Source: an uncultured Collinsella sp.
GTDB lineage: Bacteria > Actinomycetota > Coriobacteriia > Coriobacteriales > Coriobacteriaceae
Assembly (NCBI GenBank): GCA_958370785.1
Contig: CATXKN010000003.1
Location: 186,001 to 250,000 of the forward strand
Direction: 5' to 3'
DNA length: 64,000 nucleotides
The position numbers and the translations under genes were made by a program. The notes under the pieces were generated by a model. The model was not told the DNA's origin and made no database searches. It saw only the letters and a list, made by a program, of their open reading frames with translations. This document shows positions 18,796 through 27,564 of this stretch, one piece after another (the stretch's first letter is position 1; each line of letters starts with the position of its first letter).

Positions 18796-19095
18796 CTATT
18801 CCTCATCAAGAAATGACATAAGCTCATCAGCGTCGTTGAATGACGGGCTATCGTCCGGCAAAATCCCCAACTCATGAGCCTCGGCGATTACCATGGCACG
18901 CCTCGTCGCCTCGCTGGGCACCTCCGCCCTTCCTACAATCTCAAAAGGAATCTTTCGCTGATTTACCAGCTGCCGAACAGCAAGGTTGAGATACGAATTG
19001 AGACTCAAGCCAACTGAGTCCAAGAACTCAGTCGCCTGTTCCTTGAGCCCCTCTTCGATGCGAACCGTCGTGGGCTTAACCGTTGCAGTAGACAT
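18796..19095 (-). CDS. dinJ: DinJ/RelB-family antitoxin
   Basis: 99 residues. The N-terminal ribbon-helix-helix (TTVRIEEGLKEQATEFLDSVG) binds the operator; the C-terminal acidic tail (SFNDADELMSFLDEE) should wrap the YafQ toxin. It is the first gene of the pair, the usual order for DinJ-YafQ. A TATACT -10 element is visible at about 19129-19134 on the minus strand, and AGGAGG precedes the ATG. Confidence 0.9.
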   Translation of the reverse strand: MSTATVKPTTVRIEEGLKEQATEFLDSVGLSLNSYLNLAVRQLVNQRKIPFEIVGRAEVPSEATRRAMVIAEAHELGILPDDSPSFNDADELMSFLDEE

Positions 19096-19208
19096 ACGCG
19101 ACCTCCTCGCCTCATCTTTTACATCAGTATACCCAGTTTAGATGGCAAACTGCCGTTAGATAGCATCAGATTGCCATGCAGATCCATGTCGCGGTGGGCA
19201 CGATTGCT

Positions 19209-19967
19209 CTACATCAGCCCGCCGAGCGCAATGTCGACGGCTTCGTTGAGGTCGTCGGTAATGTGCACCAGCTCCGGATCGAGCGGGCTGATCATACCGG
19301 CGTCCATCACCGGGCCGTTGAGCCAGTCGAACAGGCCCTGCCAGTACTCGGTGCCTACCAAAACGAGCGGCATGCGCTTAACCTTGTGCGTCTGCACCAG
19401 CGTGAGTACCTCGAACATCTCGTCGAGCGTGCCAAAACCACCGGGAAACACGATGGCGCCCGAGCTGTATTTGACAAACATGGTCTTGCGCACAAAGAAG
19501 TAACGGAAGTCCATGCCGAGGTTCACGTATTTGTTGAGCCCATGCTCGTGCGGTAATTCAATGCCCAGGCCAACTGACTTGCCGTTGACACTCGCCGCTC
19601 CCCTGTTGGCCGCTTCCATGATGCCGGGGCCGCCACCGGTGATGACCGCCACGCCATGTTGTGCGATCTTGCGCCCGACGGTGCGCGCCGCCTTGTAGAG
19701 CGGATCGGTCTTGGGCGTGCGAGCGCTACCGAAGATGGTCACAGCGGGCCCGAGCTCGGCAAGCGCGCCAAAGCCATCGACAAACTCGGCCTGAATGCGC
19801 AGCACGCGCCACGGATCAGCATGCAGCCAGTCGGTCGACTCCTCGGGCGCCAGCAGGTTGGCGTAGGTGTTGTCCTTAGGAATCATGGGGCCGCGCATAA
19901 CCACGGGGCCGCGGCGGTACGTCTCGTCGTAGGCAGGCTCGCCCTCGACATTCTCGTTCTTAATCAT
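19209..19967 (-). CDS. LOG-family (TIGR00730) nucleotide 5'-monophosphate phosphoribohydrolase
   Basis: 252 residues from MIKNENVEG behind AGGAG. The Rossmann-like fold carries both LOG signatures: GGGPGIMEAANRGA and FPGGFGTLDEMFE (PGGxGTxxE). The family hydrolyses N6-modified AMP to a free base and ribose-5-phosphate; in bacteria it may salvage or detoxify nucleotides. A ~60-residue N-terminal extension precedes the core. Confidence 0.88.
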   Translation of the reverse strand: MIKNENVEGEPAYDETYRRGPVVMRGPMIPKDNTYANLLAPEESTDWLHADPWRVLRIQAEFVDGFGALAELGPAVTIFGSARTPKTDPLYKAARTVGRKIAQHGVAVITGGGPGIMEAANRGAASVNGKSVGLGIELPHEHGLNKYVNLGMDFRYFFVRKTMFVKYSSGAIVFPGGFGTLDEMFEVLTLVQTHKVKRMPLVLVGTEYWQGLFDWLNGPVMDAGMISPLDPELVHITDDLNEAVDIALGGLM

Positions 19968-19984
19968 GGGTACTCCTATCGAGA

Positions 19985-20031
19985 AAAAGAAAAACGGGCG
20001 GGGTCGACGCCATGCGCCAAACACCCGCCCG
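19985..20031 (-). terminator. Rho-independent terminator of tgt
   Basis: On the minus strand CGGGCGGGT pairs with ACCCCGCCCG across a loop and is followed by TTTTTCTTTTT. It separates tgt from the LOG gene. Confidence 0.8.
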
Positions 20032-20180
20032 AACATCAACTATTCGGTATGGTACCCACGATGCATCAAGTGCTTGCAAGCTATCGGTCAGCGGTCGCGC
20101 AGACGGTGTTAGCGAACGTGATGACCGGCCGGCGCTCGCCCCTTGCCGTTGCCCGCGCTCTGCAAGCGCCCGCGCAGCTC

Positions 20181-21320
<1,140 letters not shown>

Positions 21321-21421
21321 AAACTGGAACTCCTTGGTTGCGGTTCATACGCAGACCATTATACGGGCAACCCGCAAGAAGCACCGACTCGACAGAAACT
21401 GGCGCAAAGGGGTCATAGTCA

Positions 21422-21568
21422 TTGGGGACGTTCTTAAATGACTAGTCGTCGGGGACAGTCTTCAGCGCCATCTTACAAAGGAGTGTCCCAATCTGCCGGC
21501 ACTCAGGGACTGTCCCCAAGTGCCGGCAAGAGTGTCCCTTTCGACTAGTCATTTAAGAACGTCCCCAA
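21422..21568. repeat. 27-bp perfect inverted repeat enclosing GTCCCC/GTGCCGG repeats
   Basis: Arms at 21422-21448 and 21542-21568 are perfect complements. They enclose about 93 bp of GTGTCCC, CTGCCGGCA, CTGTCCCC and AAGTGCCGGCA words that match the repeat at 8365-8415. The right arm overlaps the start of the structured element at 21552. Confidence 0.85.
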
Positions 21569-21756
21569 CGGCTACATCAACAAAGGCAACGCCGATGCTC
21601 TGGCAACGTCAGCGAGCGGTCGCCAGAGCGAACAAGTTGGCATGAAAAGAGGGCGGCATAGACCTTCTGGTCATGCCGCCCTCTTTGAATGACAAATTGT
21701 CGCTCTGGTGACCGCGCAGCGTCGGCCCGTTACGGCGTTTGGTAAAACGCCGTAAC
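21552..21756 (-). ncRNA. Candidate structured element Q, copy 1
   Basis: About 205 bp, aligned over its length with 24737-24940. Three helices: a long stem 21616-21631 with 21700-21715 (15 of 16 pairs), an apical hairpin 21649-21683 capped by GACC-TTCT-GGTC, and a flush 12-bp hairpin GTTACGGCGTTT/AAACGCCGTAAC at 21729-21756. In copy 2 the long stem has different bases that still pair. On the minus strand it begins 2 bp after the SDR stop codon, so it may be a 3' UTR element; the functional strand is unknown. No known RNA family recognised. Confidence 0.6.
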
Positions 21757-21758
21757 TC

Positions 21759-22559
21759 TTAGGGCCGCTGGCCCATACCGCCCTCGAGGGTGACGGTCTC
21801 GCCGTTCATGTACTTAAAGTCGGGGCCGCAGAGCTGAACGACCACGCGGCCAATCTCCTTCTCGACGTCGCCGTAGTGGCCCGCCGGCGGCATGTGGACG
21901 TTGGCCTTGAACGCCTCAGGATAGGCATCCTGGAAGTTCTCGAGCGCAGCAGTCCAGGCAAGCGGGCACACAATGTTGACGTTGATGCCGTCCTTGCCCC
22001 ACTCGTTGGCGGCGACGCGGGTCAGGCCGCGGATGCCCTCCTTGGCGGCAGCATAGCTGCACTGGCCGTAGTTGCCAAACAGGCCGGCGCCCGAGGCAAA
22101 GTTGACCACGGAGCCCTTGGTCTCCTTCAGGTGCGGATAGGCCTTCTGCATGTACAGGTAGGTGGCATACAGGCCAGAGTAAATGGCCAGGTTAAACTGG
22201 TCCATAGTGTGGTCGGCGATGGTCACACCCGAGGCGCTGGCCTGAGCGTTGTTGACGACGGCGTCGATGCGACCGAACTCCTCAATCGCCTTGTCGATAA
22301 CGTTCTGCACGACGGCCTCGTTGTCCTGACCAGCCGAGACATCGGCCTGAACAGGCAGAACCTTGACGCCGTACTCGGCCTCAAGAGACTCCTTGGCGGC
22401 CTCGAGCTTGGCGACGTTGCGGCCGGTGATGACGAGGTTCGCGCCCTCCTTGGCAAAAGCGATATCGATGCCGTAGCCGATGGAGCCAGCAGAGCCGTCC
22501 TTAAGCGTGGCCTTGCCGCCGCCGGTGACGATCACGGTCTTACCAGTGAAAAGTCCCAT
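21759..22559 (-). CDS. SDR-family NAD(P)-dependent oxidoreductase
   Basis: 266 residues from MGLFTGKTV behind AAAGGA. Classical short-chain dehydrogenase: the cofactor loop TGGG followed by GSIGYGI, with an 11-residue insert between the glycines; NNAQ as the NNAG variant; catalytic Ser in FASGAG; and YAAAK. The C-terminus is truncated-looking around EGGMGQRP, consistent with family length. Related coriobacterial enzymes include bile-acid hydroxysteroid dehydrogenases, but nothing in the sequence proves that substrate. Monocistronic, divergent from the coiled-coil gene. Confidence 0.82.
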   Translation of the reverse strand: MGLFTGKTVIVTGGGKATLKDGSAGSIGYGIDIAFAKEGANLVITGRNVAKLEAAKESLEAEYGVKVLPVQADVSAGQDNEAVVQNVIDKAIEEFGRIDAVVNNAQASASGVTIADHTMDQFNLAIYSGLYATYLYMQKAYPHLKETKGSVVNFASGAGLFGNYGQCSYAAAKEGIRGLTRVAANEWGKDGINVNIVCPLAWTAALENFQDAYPEAFKANVHMPPAGHYGDVEKEIGRVVVQLCGPDFKYMNGETVTLEGGMGQRP

Positions 22560-22849
22560 ACGAAGTCCTTTCAAAATCGCGACGGGCACGCCCGCCGACT
22601 GCGCGCATCCAAAATAAACGCGCCAAAAGCTGAAATGCAACTTTAGCTTCTTCAAGTGAAAAGAAAAGGCCTCGGCAGGCGAACGGCATAACGTCTTTCG
22701 GCGAAGGGATTGTCAAGTACAAACTGGATAAAGTGGCCGAGTTTTTGCTATCGACGCGAGCCATCGAACACGTTTTGAAACTTTGCTGCGGCGCGCGGGA
22801 TGTCGGCGCGAGACTTTATCATAGGGTGACAAACAACGATGAGGAGCAC

Positions 22850-24619
22850 ATGCCTATGACAGACGAGCTGGACCCCCAGACTCAGCAGCATATTGATGAT
22901 TCCGCAGACGTCGCCGCAGATACTGACGCTGCGACCTGCAATGATACCGACGTCGACGACGCCACTCTGGATAACGGCGCTGCGGCGGAAACCCCTGCGA
23001 CCGAAGATGCCGACGAGCAAAACGGCGATTCGGCCGCTCAGGACGACGCCCCCGAAAAGGACGCCACCCCGCAACCAGCGGGCCCCATCGAGGTGTCTTC
23101 AGAAGAAGAGCTCGACGCCGTCATGGACTCCATGATGGATGCCGTCAAAGCGATGAAGGACGCTGTCGCCGATGCCGATGTCGACGCCGAGGAAGAGGAA
23201 GCCGCCGAGGCTGCCTCGACGTTTGTGCCCGGCGAGACCCCGGTTGCCGACCAGGGCAGCACCATGCCCTCGTTCCTGCAACTCGAGCACCCCACGATCG
23301 GCGCCGATGCGGTCGACCCGTATGCAGCGGGCTTTTCCGTGATTGAAGGCGGCACCGGCAATATCGCCGCGCCGCAGACTGCCGATACGAATGCCGCCGA
23401 GGCCGTACACCCGACCACCTCGCACGCCCCCGCCACGAGCCGCGACCTGGGGAGCGCCGTCTCAAATACCGCTAACGCCGTGGGCACTTTTATCGCCCAG
23501 GGCGCGTCGGCCATGCGCGAGATGAACGCCGCCAAGAAGGCACTCGCCGATGCCCGCGCCCATTTAGCCGAGCTTGAGCAGCGCATCGCCGACCAGGCAG
23601 AGGAGCTCGAGACGCGCCAGGACATCGCAGGCCGCTACGATCAGATCATCGCCGATCAACGCCAGGCGATTGCCGCGGCACAAAAGACCGCTGCGGCAGC
23701 TGAAAGTAACCGTGATGCCCATGCCGCCAAAGCGACGGAGCTCAAGGGTCAGCTCGAGCAAATGAAGGCAGAGGACGATGCGACCGAGCTCCGCCTGAAG
23801 GCTGCACTCGACGCCGTGGAAGCCCGCGAGGCGAGCTCGCGCGAGACCGGCAACCGCCTCGTTCGTCGCCTTGAGGATTCCAAGCGTATCCGCGACAAAG
23901 TGAAGGCTGAGCGTGATGCCGGTGTCGCCACCGCACGACAAACTGCCGATGCTACGCGCGCACAGCTCGAGACCTTGCGTCGCGAGTATGCCGAGCTGCA
24001 GCGCAACCCTTCGGCAAATCCCGCCAATTACACCGTACGCACCAACGAGTTGTCTATGCAAATCTCCGACGCTGCCGACGCCCTCCGCAAGGCCGAGGAA
24101 GATATTCCGCGCGTGACTGCCGATCTTGAGCATTCACTTGCCGCCGCCGAGCAGGCCGTCGAGCAGGCACAGGCCCCCATCGCCGACGCTAAACGCGCGC
24201 ACCAGGCCGTAACGGCTGAGGCAGATGCCGCGCGCGACGAGCTGCAGTCCGCAAAAACTACCGCCGCGACGCGCCAGCGCGAGCTGCGCGAAAAGATCGC
24301 CACGCAGGACAAGGCACGCCGCGAGCAAGAGCAGGCCATCGCAAACGCCCGGGCAGATGCCGCGCATGCGCAGTCGATTATCGAGCAGGCGACCGAGGTG
24401 CACGACCATCCCGAGATCACCGAATCGCTCGCCGGGTCCTTGGCGCGCGACAAGGCCGAGCATACCGAGACCGAGCGCGAAGTTGCCCAACTCGAGGCCG
24501 CCGAAGACGACGTTCGCAAGCGAACCCGCGACTCACGCGTCAAATTCACCGGAGCCATCGCCTGCATCATCGCAGCAATCCTGGTGATCATCGCAATCTG
24601 GCTGTTCGCGAGCAAGTAA
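22850..24619 (+). CDS. Tail-anchored coiled-coil protein of unknown function
   Basis: About 589 residues. I do not recognise a family. Residues 1-110 are acidic and low-complexity (Asp, Ala, Thr); 110-205 form a linker; about 210-560 are almost continuous heptad-rich coiled coil (AHLAELEQRIADQ, TRQRELREKIATQ). A single C-terminal TM segment (AIACIIAAILVIIAIWLF) ends five residues before the stop. There is no signal peptide, so the coil should face the cytoplasm with the tail in the membrane. GAGGAG precedes the ATG at 22850; 22856 is an equally good start. It might be a scaffold or a division or envelope spacer; this is speculation. Confidence 0.7.
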   Translation: MPMTDELDPQTQQHIDDSADVAADTDAATCNDTDVDDATLDNGAAAETPATEDADEQNGDSAAQDDAPEKDATPQPAGPIEVSSEEELDAVMDSMMDAVKAMKDAVADADVDAEEEEAAEAASTFVPGETPVADQGSTMPSFLQLEHPTIGADAVDPYAAGFSVIEGGTGNIAAPQTADTNAAEAVHPTTSHAPATSRDLGSAVSNTANAVGTFIAQGASAMREMNAAKKALADARAHLAELEQRIADQAEELETRQDIAGRYDQIIADQRQAIAAAQKTAAAAESNRDAHAAKATELKGQLEQMKAEDDATELRLKAALDAVEAREASSRETGNRLVRRLEDSKRIRDKVKAERDAGVATARQTADATRAQLETLRREYAELQRNPSANPANYTVRTNELSMQISDAADALRKAEEDIPRVTADLEHSLAAAEQAVEQAQAPIADAKRAHQAVTAEADAARDELQSAKTTAATRQRELREKIATQDKARREQEQAIANARADAAHAQSIIEQATEVHDHPEITESLAGSLARDKAEHTETEREVAQLEAAEDDVRKRTRDSRVKFTGAIACIIAAILVIIAIWLFASK

Positions 24620-24646
24620 GCCGGTTGCCAAAAACGCCCCAACGCA

Positions 24647-24711
24647 GTTGCGGTGAGATAGTTCCTGTTTAGCCCTCAAAAAGGCCAATTCAAGAACTAT
24701 CTCACCGCAAC
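24647..24711. repeat. Intergenic palindrome family P, copy 3
   Basis: Perfect 18-bp arms (24647-24664 and 24694-24711), followed by TTATTAG. It lies 27 bp after the coiled-coil stop codon, next to structured element Q copy 2. Confidence 0.85.
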
Positions 24712-24736
24712 TTATTAGATTGATGCAAGGTAGTCG

Positions 24737-24940
24737 TTTAAGAACGTCCCCAACGACTACCCGACAACAAAGGCAACGCCAATGTTTTGGCGAAGTCAGC
24801 GAAAACGCCCCTAAGCGAGCAAGGTGACGTGAAAGAGGAGGGCATTGACCTTCTGGTCATGCCCGACGATCGAACGTCAGATTGCCGCTTAGGGGCGTTT
24901 GCAGCGTCGGCCGGTTACGGCGTTTGGAAAACGCCGTAAC
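24737..24940 (-). ncRNA. Candidate structured element Q, copy 2
   Basis: About 204 bp and homologous to 21552-21756. The long stem is AAACGCCCCTAAGCG at 24803-24817 with its perfect complement at 24886-24900; these bases differ from copy 1 while flanking sequence is conserved. The apical hairpin GGGCAT-x-GACC-TTCT-GGTC-ATGCCC is at 24840-24864, and the flush GTTACGGCGTTT hairpin ends at 24940, directly against the queA stop codon. A second small hairpin (GGTAGTCGT/ACGACTACC, about 24729-24761) frames the other end. Confidence 0.6.
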
Positions 24941-26158
24941 CTACTGAATGAGCATTGCGTCACCAAAGCTGAAGAAGCGGTAGCGCTCCTCGATGGCGGC
25001 GGCGTAGGCATCCATGATCTGGTCGCGGGAGGCAAGCGCGCTTACGAGCATCATGAGCGTGGAGCGCGGCACGTGGAAGTTCGTGATCAGCGCGTCAACC
25101 ACGTGATAGGTCGAGCCAGGCATGAGGTAGAGCTGCGTCGTCGCGTTCTCGCGCACCACGATGTCACCGCGGCCGAGCGTGTCGGCGCCGTCCTCACGGC
25201 CCTCAAAATAGCGCGCCGTCACAGCCGGATCGGACACCGGCGCGTCCGCGTCAAACGCGCTCTCGAGCGAGCGCACCGCCGTGGTACCGACGGCGATCAC
25301 GCGATGCCCCTCGGCCTTAGCCTTATGCACGGCGTCGACCGCCTCCTGCGATACGTGGTAGCGCTCGGTGTGCATGACGTGCTGCGTAGGGTCGTCCTCC
25401 TCCACCAGACGGAAGGTATCGATGCCGACCTCGAGCTCGACAGCGGCAAACTTCGCACCCTTGGCCTCGATAGCGGCCATGAGCTCGGGAGTAAAGTGCA
25501 GGCCCGCCGTAGGAGCGGCAGCCGAGTGCTCCTCCTTCATGGCGTAAACGGTCTGGTACTTCTCGGGGTCGCCCTCGTAATCGGTAATGTAGGGCGGCAG
25601 CGGCACGTGACCGGCGGCGTGGATGGCCTCGTCGAGCGTGCGCGGCTCGCCGGCAGCATTGCAACCGGCCGGCTCAAAGCGCACCAGACGGCCGCCACGG
25701 CTATCGGTGACAAAGTCGATGACCTCGGCCGTCAGCACCACGGGCGCGCCCTCGGGCGCATGGGCGCCACCGGTGCGATACTCAATCTGAGCACCGGGCT
25801 TCAGACGCTTGCCCGGCTTGACCAGACACTCCCAAACATGGCCCAGCGGGTCAACATCCTCGCGGCGCTTGAGCAGCAGCGTCTCGACCACGCCACCCGA
25901 GCCGGCTTTGCGACCAATCAGGCGGGCCGGCATCACGCGCGTCTTGTTGATGACGAGCACATCGCCCGGCTCGATATAGTCGATGATGTCGCGGAAGATG
26001 CGGTGCTCAACGGTACCGCCGTGCTCCAGCGGCGTTCCCGCCTCGGAGCCCTTGCGATCCACCACCAGCAGGCGGCAGGAGTCGCGCGGATCGGCAGGAG
26101 CCTGGGCGATCAGTTCCTCAGGAAGGTTGTAGTCAAAATCATCGGTACGCATAGACAC
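24941..26158 (-). CDS. queA: S-adenosylmethionine:tRNA ribosyltransferase-isomerase QueA
   Basis: 405 residues; transfers the ribosyl part of SAM onto preQ1 in tRNA to make epoxyqueuosine. Family motifs: FDYNLPEELIAQAPADPRDSCRLLV at the N-terminus (two overlapping blocks), PPYI, TAGLHFT, VGIDTFR, GTTAVRSLES, and NFHVPRSTLMMLVSA near the end. It is longer than the E. coli enzyme (about 356) owing to an insert around 285-320. A GTG start lies 8 bases after AAGGAG. Followed by element Q. Confidence 0.95.
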   Translation of the reverse strand: MSMRTDDFDYNLPEELIAQAPADPRDSCRLLVVDRKGSEAGTPLEHGGTVEHRIFRDIIDYIEPGDVLVINKTRVMPARLIGRKAGSGGVVETLLLKRREDVDPLGHVWECLVKPGKRLKPGAQIEYRTGGAHAPEGAPVVLTAEVIDFVTDSRGGRLVRFEPAGCNAAGEPRTLDEAIHAAGHVPLPPYITDYEGDPEKYQTVYAMKEEHSAAAPTAGLHFTPELMAAIEAKGAKFAAVELEVGIDTFRLVEEDDPTQHVMHTERYHVSQEAVDAVHKAKAEGHRVIAVGTTAVRSLESAFDADAPVSDPAVTARYFEGREDGADTLGRGDIVVRENATTQLYLMPGSTYHVVDALITNFHVPRSTLMMLVSALASRDQIMDAYAAAIEERYRFFSFGDAMLIQ

Positions 26159-26222
26159 GTCGGATACTCCTTATATAGATAAAGTCCGCTCTACATCCTA
26201 GCAGGCCGCCAGCCCAAAAGAA

Positions 26223-26798
26223 CTACTTTTTGGCGGCTTTGCGCTCGTCGCGGATGCGAGCGCGGTCCATGGCCGCCTCGACAGCAGAGAAGCGGCAACC
26301 ACAGTAGTTCTGCCGATACATGCCCAGCTCGCGCGAACGGCGTGTCGCTTCGGGGTAATACGGGCGAAAATCGCGAATGACCGGAGTGAGGCCGCGGGCG
26401 GCAGCCAGACGCTCCAACACGTCATTACAGGTATCGAACAGCTGATACGGCGAGACGGCGAGCGTCGTGCCCACATATTCGAACCCGCGCTCCTGGGCCA
26501 CACGGCATGCCTCGGCCAGACGCAGGGCATAGCACGCACGACAGCGGCGGGGTCGATCGGCGCCCAGCGGGGCCACACCGGCCTCCCAGCGATCGCGGTC
26601 CTCCCCCGCCTCGATGAGCTCAATGTCGCCGTCGGCACACCACCGGCGCAGCTCGTCCAGGCGGCGCCGCCATTCATCGCGCGGCTGAATATTGGGGTTG
26701 GTCCAGCAAATCGTGGGCTCAAACCCTTCCTCGCGCAGCAGGCGGACCGGCTCAAGCGAGCACGGCGCACAGCAAGCATGCAGCAGCAACGGCTTCAT
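26223..26798 (-). CDS. queH: Epoxyqueuosine reductase QueH
   Basis: 191 residues; the last step of queuosine synthesis, reducing epoxyqueuosine in tRNA. QueH (DUF208) is the cobalamin-independent alternative to QueG. It keeps the vicinal Cys pair and partner (HACCAPC, Cys9, Cys10, Cys13), the RCRACYALRL block, and the YCGC motif near residue 165 for the FeS cluster and metal. The ATG at 26798 is six bases after GGAG. It lies upstream of queA with a 64-bp gap, likely co-transcribed. Confidence 0.93.
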   Translation of the reverse strand: MKPLLLHACCAPCSLEPVRLLREEGFEPTICWTNPNIQPRDEWRRRLDELRRWCADGDIELIEAGEDRDRWEAGVAPLGADRPRRCRACYALRLAEACRVAQERGFEYVGTTLAVSPYQLFDTCNDVLERLAAARGLTPVIRDFRPYYPEATRRSRELGMYRQNYCGCRFSAVEAAMDRARIRDERKAAKK

Positions 26799-26862
26799 CA
26801 ACATCTCCTCTCCCACAATGATTTTTTAATCCCCATCCCAGAAAAATCATCCCAAAAAAAGA

Positions 26863-27432
26863 CTACCTTGCGAAAAAGCGCACGCCAAAGGACGTGTCCT
26901 CGCAGGCGACAATGCGACGGTCGCGCAGAATGGTTCGCACGTAATACCAATCGCCCACACAGCCCGACAAATGCAGACCAGCCGCCAGGTAGCACAGCAG
27001 CGGATAGCCCGAGAGCGCAAACCCTAGGGTAAACGCCGCCGTCACAACAACCGTCGGCGCCAGGCAAACCACCACGTACCGCCGGCGCGAATACACCACG
27101 CCCTCGGCGCAGGCGTAAATCATGCAGGTTTCGAGATTTGCCCCAAAGGTCACCTGCGCGCCCGCAGGCGCCAGCAGCTTAAAAAACACACCGTGCACCA
27201 GCTCGTGAACGGCAAATGACGCCGCCGAAACCGCAGCCAAGCCGACTATCCAGCCCAAGACGGCCGTCCAACCGCCCGCGTCAGCCGCATCCAGGTCAGC
27301 GGGCCCGCCCATCAGCATAAACACCGGCACCAGGCACACGGCAAATGCGCCGAGCACGGCCATCCCCCACACAAAGCAGGCGTGCAGAAAATCCTCGTCC
27401 TCAAACGCATGTATGTTGGAAATCTCATTCAT
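26863..27432 (-). CDS. DUF3267 membrane zincin-like protein
   Basis: 189 residues with about four TM helices. Zinc-peptidase motif HELVHG (His76, Glu77, His80) lies in or at the second membrane segment, as in DUF3267 putative site-2-like metalloproteases. A possible third ligand is His154 or Asp158 in LHLSGCVGD. The substrate is unknown. It is divergent from the MetRS-like gene, and its ribosome site is weak. Confidence 0.78.
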   Translation of the reverse strand: MNEISNIHAFEDEDFLHACFVWGMAVLGAFAVCLVPVFMLMGGPADLDAADAGGWTAVLGWIVGLAAVSAASFAVHELVHGVFFKLLAPAGAQVTFGANLETCMIYACAEGVVYSRRRYVVVCLAPTVVVTAAFTLGFALSGYPLLCYLAAGLHLSGCVGDWYYVRTILRDRRIVACEDTSFGVRFFAR

Positions 27433-27564
27433 AGCATCTTAGGATAGCGCCCCTGCCACGTACCCGTCCGCATGTGCGATAATGTCGAACGATATGCACG
27501 AATTGACCACCGCGTCGCCAGGCCTTGCGCCCGGCCGCGCCCTTACTATATGCGAAGGAGTCCC

